From assembly GCA_019054805.1 (NCBI GenBank), contig JAHQIY010000005.1:4819501-4883500 (forward strand): a stretch of DNA of 64,000 nucleotides, given 5' to 3'. Of the stretch, positions 39,049 to 51,538 are shown in pieces. The position numbers and the translations under genes were made by a program. The first letter of the stretch is position 1, and each line of letters begins with the position of its first letter. Under the pieces are notes generated by a model that was not told the DNA's origin, made no database searches, and saw only the letters and a program-made list of their open reading frames with translations. Origin of the DNA: Brachionus manjavacas (lineage: Eukaryota; Rotifera; Eurotatoria; Ploima; Brachionidae).

Positions 39049-39078
39049 CTGTTAGAATTCTTTTGATTAAAATAAAAA

Positions 39079-39453
39079 ATGAGTTTCACCCCTTATACAA
39101 CTGGAGACGGCCAATACGAGCAGTTACCTGACGCTGGTCGTCCTTTTCCAGGTCAAGACGGAGCCTACTACACAGGAGATGGAAAACCGGAATATTTGCA
39201 AGACGGTGGAAGACCAGGACCAGGCCAAGATGGAACTCCATACATGACAGGCGACGGTCAATACGAACAACTTAATGATGCCGGTAGACCAGGTCCAGGC
39301 CAAGATGGAACTCCATACATGACAGGCGACGGTCAATACGAACAGCTTAATGACGCCGGCAGACCAGGTCCAGGTGGATTTGGAACACCTTATATGACTG
39401 GCGATGGTCAATATGAACAACTACATGATTCAGGTAGACCACAACCATGGTAA
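39079..39453 (+). CDS. Unrecognised 124-aa protein of five ~25-residue tandem repeats
   Basis: Complete intronless ORF. Residues 4-28, 29-52, 53-77, 78-102 and 103-124 are copies of one unit, with core TPYMTGDGQYEQ, then L-x-D-A and GRPGPGQDG. Units 3 and 4 are nearly identical, also at DNA level; unit 2 is the most diverged (AYYTGDGKPEYLQDGG). The protein is Gly/Pro/Asp/Tyr/Gln-rich, acidic, without Cys, signal peptide or membrane segment, so it is probably extended and possibly an extracellular-matrix-like, adhesive or disordered cytosolic protein; none of these is shown. The GC of the ORF is well above its flanks. It converges with the Neto-like gene, the stops being 88 bp apart. No family recognised. 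Confidence 0.75.
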   Translation: MSFTPYTTGDGQYEQLPDAGRPFPGQDGAYYTGDGKPEYLQDGGRPGPGQDGTPYMTGDGQYEQLNDAGRPGPGQDGTPYMTGDGQYEQLNDAGRPGPGGFGTPYMTGDGQYEQLHDSGRPQPW

Positions 39454-39541
39454 TTGTTTGTATTAAAGAACACATTTGGTTTAAGTAAATAATTTCTAGA
39501 GCTTATTTAAATTTTATTTTTGATAAATTTAATAAATAATT

Positions 39542-42500
39542 TTAAAAAATTTCGTCTTCGAGTTCTTTAGTTTGCTGGTATTTATTGATAATCTTAAATT
39601 CCTAAAAAAAAAATTTTTAAATTAAAATTTAATTTAAAATAAAGACAGGAATACTTTTTTTAGTTTTTGACTAGCATATATACTACGCTTACAAGATAAA
39701 GTAATAGCTGATAAAATTATTACGGAAAGAACAAATCCTAAAATGCTGATAATAATTCGATGCATGACTTCGGTTTTTTTTTCTTGAGACCACTCTTAAA
39801 ACACTTTGATTAAACAAAAAAAAATAGGAACCAATTTTAAAACTGACCTGATTTTGGTTTAACTGTAGCCATCAAAAGTTGTTTGCAATTGCTTTCATCT
39901 TCGGAAAAAATGCAGCTTCGCTTGCCATCACAAACATGCTTCCGGCTAATACACGATTCATCAGCACATTGAAATGTCTCATTGAAGCCGCATGTTCCTT
40001 ATTTTTGTTTAAATAAAACTTAATAATAACAAATCAAAATTACCTGTTGTGAATGGATTGAAAACTATTTTAAATTTAAAAATGTCACTGCTAGAACGCC
40101 TTACAAAATTAAATCTCATGAAAACTTTGTTTGTAGACGATTTGTGAAACAAATTTTTTTGACCCGTACACAAATTTAATTTCAAATTTTCTATTGAGGT
40201 ACTGTGATCGTATAATTGGAAAAAATTCTCCGAACAATTTTCAATTGAATCTAAATTATTTACACTAACTAAATTTGTACTGGATACAATTATCATTTCC
40301 TCAATTCCGACAAAAATCTGAATGAATATTTTTTTAATCTCAAAATAAAAAAATTTAGGAAATTTACTTTTTTATCCGGGCTACTTTCCAAAATAATAGT
40401 ACAATCTAAAATTGGATTAAAATTTACATAGTTGTACATTCTTAATAAATATTTTTGAAATTGTCGATAGTTTTTATCAAAATAATTCTCAATGTCATGG
40501 TTAGTCAAAACACCTGTCAATTCTTCATTTGTTTCATCAACAATTATTTTATCATCACACTCTAAAAAATACGAAAAATTTAAATTTAAAATTTAGTTTA
40601 ATTAAAATTACTTAAAAATTCATGAGATAATTTAGCATAGGTTGAATAGTCAAGTTCTTTTATTTTACCATTTCGTTTTAGTTGGTAAAATATCCGAAAT
40701 CCTTGAGCTTCTATTGACTCATCGGAATTAAATTTGATCCAAAGATTTCTACCTGTTGAGTTAATTGGAAATTTAGGCAAATTTAGGTCACAGTAACGAC
40801 CTATGAATGGCGAAAATCCGTACTTGCCATCACGAATTTCAAGATAGTCATAAGCACAGTCAACCGATGGTTCGATGTAAAAATTTTGGACACTTGTTAA
40901 AGAGACAATATGATTTTTGGGAGCTTTTATTTCAAGTATAAAATAGATAGATTGGTAAAATTTAAACTAAATTTAATTACCATGAATTAAAAAATAGCAA
41001 GATAATTTTTTCGGATATTTGCTAGGATAGCTTGGACTTTGTATCATTCCGTATAGAGAGTAATTTCTTTTGAATTCTGAATCTTCATCAAGATTTAAGT
41101 TTTCCAGTGGTTTACACTCGATCACATGAAAGTAGTTATTCTCAGCCTTTACTTAAATAATTTAAATAATTTAAATATTATTTAATTATTATTAAAATTC
41201 AAGTAATTAATTTAAACGAAGACCTAATTTTTTTTTAAAATAAAACAATTCAATTCATTTTATTCATTTCTTATAACTTATATTACAATAAAAAAATCTA
41301 TTAAATAAGCTTATCAAATACAGTTATTTGTTTTTAAACCATTAAACTTCCATTTGAAGACACGTTACTGCTTTTTGATACAGTACACAAGGATTTCTGA
41401 TAAAATAACAAAATTTTACAAAGTTATTTTACGTAATTTAATAAAGAATTTTTTTTACCAAAATACTTTTATCAAAGCAGTCATGTAATAGCATTTAGAA
41501 ATTAATTCAACTTGATATATTTTTTAGGAAGATTGAGTTTAATTTTTAATTAATTTTTGAAAAAAAAAATTACAAAATTTTATTCGAGACCTTTCACCTT
41601 GACTAAATGAGTCATTCATGGCCAAATTTTGCTAACCAAGATCAAGTTGAAGCTGAATGTCATGAATAAACAGATGAATGTTATAGTGGATCAATCCAAT
41701 GGTCCACCAACTAAATACTTTAGATCATGATAGTCAACTCTTTAAATGAATAATCATTTTTCCTTTATGATAGGAAATCAACATTTTAGTACAAACTAGA
41801 GCTAATTTGTATGCTTTTTTTGTTTTTCTCTTCTCATCTTACTCCTAACTTTTTCTTTTTACCAAAGAAGAGCAAAGGAAAAATAAAGAAAAATAAAACA
41901 AATTAGTCAATTTTAGTTTTTACTGTAATAATGGGTGATTTTATGTCAGGAAATTTTTTATTTTATAAATAGCTTATTAAAATGATTATTTAAATAATTA
42001 TCTTTACTCCGAAACGGTTTGAATGGTTTAGTAAAATTTAAAAAAATTATTCAAAATTTTCTGATATTAAAATCTTTTTATATTACTTTGTGATTAAAGA
42101 TGCACAATCACGAGAACCTAAACTATTAGAAGAATAGTTTTACTAGATGAAAATAATTACAGATATACATGATTAAGCTAATATTAATTTTTTTTTAAAT
42201 CTAAAGCGTAAATCAGCTAAAATTATTTATTTTAAATGTAAAGTGATGTATCAGAGCAAGAATAGATTGAAATATAAATGTCAAAAGTCTTAACTAAATG
42301 GTACACACGTGATTGACAAAATGACAGAAGATAATGATTTGGGTGTAATAATTCCAATGAAAAAAAAAGATTTTTTATCGTAAGCAGTTGAACGATTTTA
42401 GACCTTCCTTTCAGCCTCGTGAAAGATACATCATAATTTGAAATAATAATAAAAAAGCAACAAAAACTAATTCTGATATTTAGAAAAGAAAATCTTTAAA

Positions 42501-43037
42501 CTACTCTATCCTGTGTTGCTCAGGCATTTAAAGTTTGCTATTAGTGCGTGGTCTGCTTAGCCAAGTACTGAAGTAAAGTACGTAAGGGTACTTGGAAACA
42601 AGCTGTGAAGATCGAACAGATTGGTAAATCAATTAAAACAAGCCGTATGAAGAGAGATTTAAAGAATTCAATTTGTTTAATTTTGAAGATAGAAAAGTAT
42701 TGGGTGATTTGATTTAATGGTACAAAATTGGCAACAGCACTGATAGTTTAAATACACATTTTTGTATATTCTATTTAATACCAAAAATCCTGAAATTATT
42801 ATTTGATTTTAACTTTTAATATTTATCTAAAAATTACTGCAAAGAAGTCTAATAAGAAAATAAAATTAAACAAAATATAAATTTTTTAATTATTTCCTTT
42901 TTGTTAAAAGACAGTGGTATCATTCTTCTGTAAATAAGGTGCTTTGGTGATTTAACAAGCGAAATTTTCGATACATTAATTTATTTACCTTTGATTAAAG
43001 TCTGAGTGATCCCAAATAAGAAAATAAACACAAACAT
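39542..43037 (-). CDS. Neto/SOL-2/LEV-10-like CUB-CUB-LDLa transmembrane protein
   Basis: Eight exons assembled on the minus strand: 43037-42989, 41151-40981, 40923-40612, 40561-40368, 40317-40044, 39997-39848, 39794-39655, 39601-39542. All junctions are GT/AG, phases agree, total 449 aa. Order: signal peptide (MFVFIFLFGITQTLIKVKA); CUB1 (YGMIQSPSYPSKYPKKLSCY; APKNHIVSLTSV; YDYLEIRDGKYG; GRYCD); a divergent CUB2 (DCTIILESSPDKK; FMRFNFVRRSS); an LDLa module (CGFNETFQCADESCISRK, then CDGKRSC...EDESNC); a transmembrane helix (IIISILGFVLSVIILSAITL); and a short ~32-residue cytoplasmic tail. This is the layout of Neto and related auxiliary subunits that tune or cluster ionotropic receptors at synapses. 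Neto itself usually has a longer tail. Ligand partner unknown. Confidence 0.78.
41152..42988 (-). other. First intron of the Neto-like gene
   Basis: 1.8 kb between the signal-peptide exon (donor AAAG|GTAAAT) and the CUB1 exon (acceptor AATTTAAG|TA; the acceptor six bases downstream breaks the frame). AT-rich. A moderately GC-richer stretch near 42520-42660 shows no gene. Short open frames at 41330-41510 could be spliced to a 32-residue peptide but have no support. Confidence 0.55.
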
Positions 43038-43502
43038 TTTCGAAATATAAAAATTTTATTTTCGATTTAATTCATTAGAATCAACATTCTAGTAAATTGA
43101 AAAAAAAAATTATTAAAAGAAAACATTTTTTTAAGAAGACCTTTTATAATGTAAAATAAATAAAGAGAAAATCATATATTTCTTTCAAAGAAATAAATGT
43201 TTGGTTAACAACACATAAGAATAAATTGTTAGTTATACTCTCTCATAAGTGTTGTATAACACATTTTGCTAGAAGTTTTTAATTTTTCTTTTTAAGGCAT
43301 AAACAAACAGGCATTTTTTATTTTGTTTTTTAATCCATAGATCAAGTGAGATATTTTAGTTTAAAAATTTCTTAAAACTTTGAATATACTATGAATTAAC
43401 TGTAAAAACAAAATCCTTTATACATTTTTAATTAATATATTTATTTATTTTTAGCAATCTAAACCTCAAAATAGAGTTTCCAATTACAAATATTTGTTAA
43501 AG

Positions 43503-46500
43503 CTAAACAGATTGTTGATTGTATGAATATTTATGCAAACTGCCAGATTGAAGAACCAAAGTATTCAACGATTCAGCTAGAGAATTTTCTTCTTGCTCTT
43601 CAGGTATGCCAAATCCACCACCTCCAGGGGTCTCTAACCTGAACAAATCCTAAAATTAATTAATTAAATTTCTTCTTACACTTAAGTTAACTAGAAAAAT
43701 TAAATATTTTTTACGCCTGAATCAACTTCAATCTCTGATTTCGATCCCAAATTTATGTGCTTGCCATTTTTTCTGACCAAAGTGTTTCGGCCCTTGGTTC
43801 CGGGTAAACCACCTGCCATCCCGTATGGTTGGAAGACACGTCTTTCAGTCAGTACACATAACTTTAACTTATCTCTAAAAACATATTCTCGAATCAATCC
43901 ATTGCCGCCATTGTATTTTCCTTTACCACCTGAATTTTCTCTCAGAGAAAATTTGTTCAGTCTGATCGGGTATCTATTTTCCAGTATTTCAACATCTGAA
44001 ATAAAAAATAATAAATATTATAATAAATAGTAATATATATAATAAAGATTAGTTATAATCCTTGCTAAAATAAACTTAAATACCCGTTATTCGGGTATTT
44101 GTCATGTGAGTATGAATTCCGTGCCTTCCTTGCCAGCCTGGACCTGCTCCTGCACCACCCCCAACTGTTTCATAGTATCCCCCACGATCATTACCGAATG
44201 TTATGTTATTCATACACCCCTTCAGATTTATTTTTAATTTATTTATCAAATTGCTTTTATTTTTGTATTTTTAAATACTTGAGAAGCGGCACAAATTTGG
44301 AAAACTTTAAAAATAAGATCGACTATTCGTTGACTAGTGGTGACATTACCACCGACAACAGCTGCATCGTCAGATGGAGACAATAAACATCCTTCTGGTA
44401 TTTTAATTTTAATGGGTTCCAAGCATCCCTTTAATTGTTTTGTTAATAAATAAATTTTAATATAAATGATTACTTGATTCAATGGTATATCATAATTTAG
44501 CATGCATCGAATACAATAAATTATAGCAGAAAGGCTTATCGCTTTTGGTGCATTTAAATTTCCATTCACTTGAAAACTTGTACCCGAGAAATCGAATGTA
44601 GCTGAACCCTACAAAAAATAATTTTGAAATATTTTTTGATTAATTAAAAGAAAAAAAAGGATATTTTTTAAATTAAAAACTTTAACTAGCAATTTAAATT
44701 GACATTAGCCATTATTGCCAACCCGTTTATCAAAAAAAAAAGACACTTATAACGTCATAATTAATTTAATTAACTTTTTATTTATATTTTTATTTAAATA
44801 AAAAACTCTAAATGAGATAAAAATATATTTTAATCTTAAATTTGTGTTCTTGAAAATGGAAAATAGCTTAAAACCTTTTTGATTCATTTTTTGGTATAAC
44901 TTTTTATAAGATAGCTCAAAAAAAAATATCTATATATCATATGATTCGGTTTTTTTCTCCTTTAAATTATTACGATACTTAAATCATTGAGATTTTATTA
45001 GAAATAAAAAATCATAAAATTTTGATTAAAATTTAATTATCTGCAAAATTTTCAAAACCTATAATTATTAAAAATTTGGATTTAAAAATCAAAAATTTAA
45101 AGTCAAATTTTATAGTTCAATTATTATTTTGTAGAATCTGCAAAAAATAATAAAAAAATATTTAAAAATTTTCTTGCTTATTACAGAATAAATAAGAGAT
45201 TTTGAAATTTAAAGAAGGTTGTCAAAAATCAAATTTTCAAAGTTAATTCAACTTTTTTTTCTTAACAAAATTTAGTAAAATAAACATATTAGCAATTACC
45301 ATTTTTTTATCAATTTCAACTGATAAATCAATATTGGATCCATCGTCCATAAACTCTTGAGCCTTGAAATAACTCAAATCTTCTTTTTCAAGTTGACATT
45401 TAGAGCTTAATCTTTTCATCAAAGATCGAACACTTGTTTCTGCAGTATGCTATATTAAAAAATTAATTAAAAAATTTAAGGGTCAAATTTTCCAATTTTT
45501 ACCTGAATATATCCCATATAGCTAAGGACAACCTTCAGACTATATTCATCAATTAACTGTGTAATTAAATCAATTCCCTATTGAAAATAAAGTTTCACAA
45601 GCTTTTTATTTTAAATTTAAATTACTCTTTTATTAGCTGCAATTTGGGCTTTAAGATCAGATAAATTATCAGACAAATTTCTAGATCCGGAACAATTGGG
45701 AAACTGAGCCGGCGCATTAAAGCCTTCGATAATCTCTTTTTCATTAAGAACATTATTTTGGACTATCTTTAGCGATTTGAATGCGGCGCCTTCTTGCCAT
45801 AGCTTGGTTGATGTGGGCGGCATCGAGCCTGGTGTAAGACCCCCAATATCTGCATGGTGCCCTCTATTAGCAACAAAAAAAACTGGCTCATCCGAATTTT
45901 GGTAAAAAACCGGAGTAATGACCGTCAAATCGGGCAGATGACTGCCTCCACATGCCGGATGATTTGACAAAATTACATCTCCACTTTTAATCGGATTTTC
46001 TCTAGAAATTTCAATCTGATACTTAACTGCCTCTTGCATGGCTCCCAAATGAACCGGAATATGAGGTGCATTGGCCACAAGACCACCATTCGAGTCGAAC
46101 ATGGCACAACTAAAGTCCAATCGTTCTTTAATATTTGTAGAAACCGAGGTACGCTGTAAAATTCGACCCATCTGTTCAGCTATACTCATAAATCTATGTG
46201 AAAATATTGACAATTGAGTAATATCTAGCTGAGTTGAAGTTGGATGATGATGGGCCGCAATTTCCAATAATACTTCAATCACCATGTCACCTCGGTCATT
46301 CACATGGGCCAAGCAATCGGGCTCGATCAAAATAGTACTATTTTTGTCAATTATAATAGCAGGACCATAAATTTTGTCCCCCATTAAGACATCTTCAATA
46401 CTATAAAGATTTGTCCTAATAAAACCGTGGTGATCAAAATAAACATTTTTTGTATCAAATGGATCAAGCTTTCCTTCCTTTCTAGACCTTATACGAACCA

Positions 46501-49500
46501 AATTTTGGTCTTGTAACTTAGTTTTTCCAATGCCTCTTACTCTGATGTCATCAACATAAATGTCTCGATTAAGAACAAAGCCATATTCTGTTCTATACCG
46601 GTCTAAAAAACTTGTCAAAAAGTCAGTATGCTTCAAATCATTTGGTGACGATCTGTAAACGTGTGGTGAACACATTATTCCAGTGTCAGTGCCGTGGTAT
46701 CTTAAATTTAGATAGTACTCAATTTCGATTGAATCAATTGAAAAATTTTCTTTTTCAACTAAATCTTTGATGCATTCGACTCTTAAGGCTTTAATTTGAT
46801 CGATGACCAAGTTGTTCATATTGAGCTCGTTTAGATAGATATTGAATGGCTCTTGCTTTTCGACAACCACATCTGCCAAAGAAAGACCATATGCTGATAA
46901 AATGCCGGAAAATCTGTTTACTAGAATTTTTTTGATCCCCAAAGATCGCGCTATGGCACATGCGTGTTGACCACCAGCGCCCCCAAAACATGCCAACAAA
47001 TGCTTTCTGGTATCGAAACCCTTGCCTTCGGTTAAATTTCTGATCGGTCTACACATGGCCTCATTGGCTACTTTGACAAAGCCCAGAGCAACTTCTTCTA
47101 AACTCATTTCTTTCAATTCTTTTGTTCGCTGATACTCATTTATTTCATCAGTCAAATCTTCAAAAAGTTTTCTTGACCCAGAGTAGTCCAAAGCTTCATT
47201 TTGATTCTTGCCAAAAATTTTAGGAAAATAATCCGGCAAAAGTCGTCCTAGGATCAAATTAGCATCAGTTATGGTCAATGGTCCATTGTTTTTGTAGCAA
47301 GCTGGGCCTGGATTGGACCCGGCCGACTCTGGTCCGACAACAAACATTCCAGCTCTGAAAAACAGCATTGAACCACCGCCTGCAGCTATCGTATTGATAT
47401 CCAACTGTGGCGCTTGGATTATGTACCCAGCGGTCAAAGTTTCGAATACATGCTCGTATTTACCATCATATCGTGAAACATCGGTCGATGTTCCACCCAT
47501 GTCAAAACCGATTACAGCTTGCTGTTCTTCTTTGCTAAAAGATGTCAAAGCATATCCGACTACTCCGCCGGCAGGTCCACTCAAAATTGCTTTAATTTAT
47601 TTTGATGATAAATATTAGAGATACAAAATATTTTTAATAAAACCTCTTGATCCTCGAAAACTTAAAAAAAATTACTTTTTAAACAAGAAAAATTTTATCC
47701 CCTATAAATAAAAAACATTGACCTTTGATTAAGCAGTTAAATCAAGCAAGTTTTTTGATTCCAAAACTTGAATAGCCCTTTAAATGCTTATAACAATTAT
47801 TTGCACCGAGAGGTCTAAGCCAGAAAAATTTTTGCATTTTTCTCAAAATACCATCTTAAACCAAAAAAATTATACTTGTCCAAAAATCCCCAAAAGTCAA
47901 GTCAAATTCAGAACTTGACTGAGTCATTTCTAAGTCAAAATTATCAAAATGAAATTGAGTATATTACAATTGAATAAATGTTTGCCCCAAAATCCATTTG
48001 TTTTTATTTTTTATGCTTGATATTTTTATAAATAAATTTTAAAATAAAGTGTCTTTTTTGGCTATAATTTGGCTAATAATAGCTACGGCAAACAATCTAG
48101 GAGGTCGCCTATGATAGCACATTGCGCTATACAAGGAAAATTACAGAAATAGAAGAACTTAAAAATTTTTCGAGCCCAATAAGCATTATTTATAATACTA
48201 AGAATGAATAGCTAAAATAAAATTACACTAATTCGGAATTTATCAAAAATTAATTAATAATTATTGAATTTTTCTGAAATTTTTACCAAAATAAAGCTTA
48301 TTTGATATTTTGGCTTTTAATAATTATGGGAAAATTAATAGGTTTTATAATAATTGTCCCTATTCTATCCTAATGGGGAGACGCTCATCTCCTTTTCATG
48401 TACCTTTTTGAGCAACGGCTCCGATCTGACAAACTTGCATCGAGATGATCATCTACACCGAAATTATTACCCAGTCGAAACTGGTCCCCCTATTTTTATG
48501 ATGAAAAAGGTTTAAACATTCGCCCCGTATTGCAGAGATATTTGGAAGATTTTTTCACCCTCAGCGGATTTTGAACCCTCGATCCTCTGCTTGCATGACT
48601 AACACGCAAGCTATTCGGCTATACAGGCTCAATCGGTTTTAGGTTATTGTTATTAATTAATTTCTTTGGTTACCTTCTAGAAATTTTATGTTAGATCTTT
48701 TTTTTTCTTTTAATTTGGAACGCCAATCTTTCTTTATTTTAAATAAAAAATTTTATTTCACATTTTGTTTAAAATTTAATAGAAACAGTTTGGTGTGGCG
48801 GTTTAAATTGAAGAATTTTAGGTTTTTGAGCTCAGTTCTTAGTTGGAGTTTGTTTTAAAAAAATTGGTCAAACTTGGTAGACAAAAAACTCGAAAGTGAA
48901 ATAAAAAAATAAATATCAGAAATAATCAATACAACAATAATAAAATAAAAATTTAAAACATAAGGTGTTTCTTAAATCAATCCAAGTCTCTCAGAAATAA
49001 ATTCTTTCATTAGCAGGCAGGGAATTAAAAAAAATTATCTGGTTTTCGTTTGTTACCGTCTTCTTCGAAATAGTTTTAGATGATTTTTCATGATAATTTA
49101 TTTAATTTAATTTTTAAACAACACTAGAGTTTCAGATTGTCTTTCAGGATTTTTTATTTTAAGTTAATAGATTGCTTCATTTTTAAGATACAGATTTTAA
49201 TAAAATTTTCAGCTATTATCTTATCATCAAAAATGGTTCCGGTGTGAAAAAAGCTAGCTTTCTTACTCTTTAAACGATTTAGAAAGTAAAAAATTTTTGA
49301 GAGTTCCTTAATTACGATTTCATAATTTTTTGTTATAAAAATTGTTACTATTTTGAATCAGTTATTTTTTCAAAATTTAAGATAATATTCAAAATTCTAA
49401 ATTTTAGATTGAGATTAATTAATATATTTGAAAAGTTTTGTTCCATTAATTATTTATGAAATAAAAATACTTAAAATTTTGATTTTTATTTTTCCTGAAA

Positions 49501-51318
49501 ATGTAACATTCTACAGATTTAATTTATTATTTGATTAAAAAATAATTAGTTTTCTCTAATTGAACTGAATCTAATGATAAAAATTCTCAACCTGAAGGTA
49601 TATCAATTAGTGCATTTTGAAATTAATCTTAATATCTTTATATTAAAAGTGGAATAATTTATTTCAAAAATTTGAAAAATTCATTTAAGATACTAAGAGA
49701 TAATACTGAATAGTTTATTTTATTTTTATGTTTATCTGTATTGAGCTATTGCTCTATCAGTCTAAAAAATAACTATAAGTCAATAAAATGCAAAAATAGT
49801 TAAAATACGTTGGTAAATATTAGAACTCATAAAACCATTGACAAATTTAATTTAATTAGAAACATTCAACTCTGTTTAATGAGTAATATCAAAAGTCATA
49901 ATAAAAATGATTTCATAAAATTTTCTTTATTAGAATTTTTTTCGCTTGGCATTAATAATTTAAATATTTTTAGAAAATTAGGTCCAAAATGACAAATGTT
50001 TAAAGAAATTAATAATAGTAATATTAAATATAACCAAGACAGTCTTTTGAGATTTAATACAAGAAATGCTAATAAAAAATATTTATATTTTTGTTGAAAT
50101 TCAAAATACTTTTCAGGAAGAATTAATTGATCAATAATTTTTATAATACGGGGTATTTTAATAAGGGTTAAATTACTTATTAATTGATGTTAGCCCTCCA
50201 TCTGACTGCATGAAAAGAACTCTAACCTCTGAACTGAATGATGAAGTAAAGCTTTTAAGATATCTATTGATACATGGTGTTAAATAAGCATCGATAGTAG
50301 CTAAAATTGTACATTTTTAGGATTCAAATAATAAGTTATATTTTTTTTTATAAGAATACTTGTAAGTCCTCTTGGAACAGCTCTTATCATTGAACTAATT
50401 TTATGTGAAAGAGCAATGTGGCTAAAACCAAGCTTTTGCGCTAATTTTTCTACCAAAATCTCATGATCATTGTATCTGATTTATTTAACCAGAATAAAAT
50501 ACATTAAAATTTGATAATTAAAAAAACTACATATATGAATGTATCAAGAGTACAGCAATATTAGAAATATTTTTCTTTGATTTAATCTCTATCAAGTCTT
50601 TTTCCAACTTATCCAAATTCGGTTTTTTTAATATCTCTATCTTTTTTAAAAAAATTGAGTTTAAATAATTATTAATTTTTGATACCTTTTTGCCGTTCGT
50701 AAGTGTCTTTATTCGTTCAGGATCATGGCTTGAGTCATTTTCACTATAAGGAATTATTCTTTCATCGATTTCTATAACATCTTCGTACAAAATTTTGGGC
50801 ATTTGGATAGACTTATTAAATAATTAAAAAAATCTCTTTTGATAAAAGCTTTGTTTTTTTACTAAATCGAAAAGATTTGGACGTGATTGATTACCAATGA
50901 ACAAGAGGTCTTTGAAACCTTTTGTTATTACAAGACAAAATTGATCACCTTTACCTTCCAGCAGCGCATTTGTTGCCACGGTTGTACCCATTCTTATCCA
51001 CTCAATATTTTCAGGATCTATCAACCCGTCCATAATTGGAATACCTGTTTCCTTTGAATACAAAAATGTTTTTTTTTTTTTCTATTTTATTTTTAAGAAC
51101 TTGAGAGATGATTTTTTTGATTGCATAAGTTGGCGCATCAGGATAGTTGGAAGGATTTTCAGATAAAAATTTTTCAGTGATAATTTTTCCATGAGGTGTT
51201 ATGCAAAAAACGTCAGTAAAAGTTCCACCTTATTATTAAAAAATTTGTTTGGATCAAAATTTTTCGGTCAAAATTTACCTCGATCAATTGAAAACTTGAA
51301 TTTATTCTTTTCGCTCAT
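43503..51318 (-). CDS. OPLAH: 5-oxoprolinase (ATP-hydrolysing)
   Basis: Cytosolic enzyme of the gamma-glutamyl cycle: 5-oxo-L-proline + ATP to L-glutamate. Fifteen exons: 51318-51279, 51228-51101, 51051-50863, 50811-50531, 50475-50360, 50300-50177, 47660-47644, 47589-45626, 45577-45503, 45449-45300, 44608-44474, 44428-44279, 44219-44084, 43995-43715, 43649-43503. Phases agree throughout; total 1310 aa (human 1288). HyuA-type half: [13 protein letters not shown] at the start, [46 protein letters not shown]. HyuB-type half from ~755: [89 protein letters not shown] near the C-terminus. The 17-nt seventh exon supplies the conserved F-x-G-S segment. An A13 run near 51068-51080 lies in a 49-nt intron, not a frameshift. 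The start is 220 bp after the CTNNBL1 stop. Confidence 0.95.
47661..50176 (-). other. Large OPLAH intron (2.5 kb)
   Basis: Bounded by AATAA|GTAATT of the exon ending in GGLTSIN and by the acceptor of the 17-nt microexon. It contains a tRNA-derived SINE (48370-48632) and, near 47890-47940, a stretch of AAGTCAAGTCAAA motifs related to the hAT-type MITE at 52121. The ORF at 49810-49992 is Ile/Asn/Lys-rich chance. Confidence 0.7.
48370..48632 (-). mobile_element. tRNA-derived SINE
   Basis: On the minus strand the head reads GCCTGTATAGCCGAATAGC, then a GCTTGC...GCAAGC stem in the anticodon-arm position, then GAGGGTTCAAAATCCGC. TATAGCCGAATAG (48623-48611) fits a pol III A box and GGTTCAAAATCC (48577-48566) a B box, at normal tRNA spacing. 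A ~200-bp body unrelated to tRNA and unusually GC-rich for this window follows (GGAGATGAGCGTCTCC near 48370-48390). It is not a working tRNA: the D and T arms pair imperfectly. Ends and target duplication are not clear, so the boundaries are approximate. Confidence 0.7.
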
Positions 51319-51538
51319 TCTTAATAAATTTTAACTTTTGATGTAAAATATTTTTATTTCTATGCTCAAAAAAGCAAGATAAAGTTTAACTTTGAATTTA
51401 CTTTAATCTAATTATTATGAGGGTTTTTAAGAAATGTTTTTATTGCTATTTTAAGATAGAATTTAGAAAATTTACATTTTATTTTTGAAAATTCAAGATA
51501 AAAATCAAAATATGTCAAAATGAAAAATAGTTCTCATT

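Larger units (their letters stand above)
35405..39078. other. PHD-SET 3' flank and gene-free spacer
   Basis: Starts with the T-rich 3' UTR of the PHD-SET gene and a TA microsatellite (about 35570-35620). A GGCTCCGCCCCGG segment near 36380 recalls the GC palindrome at 21750. A 30-bp perfect hairpin lies at 36833-36915. The stretch 37200-37560 is less AT-rich and has short peptide-like frames but no continuous gene. No supported CDS. Confidence 0.6.

Noticed and set aside
41330..41510. Possible two-exon 32-residue peptide on the minus strand
   Set aside because: Splice sites fit but the peptide has no motif and the length is within chance.
43755..44030. Plus-strand ORFs at 43755-44030 and 44099-44386
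   Set aside because: Antisense shadows of the 3' exons of 5-oxoprolinase.
48566..48632. A functional tRNA gene
   Set aside because: A and B boxes are present but the arms mispair and a long unrelated body follows; a SINE fits better.
51052..51100. Apparent frameshift at an A13 run early in 5-oxoprolinase
   Set aside because: Removing a 49-nt GT...AG intron joins IISQ to ETGIPIMDG in phase and gives the exact family length, so no frameshift is needed.
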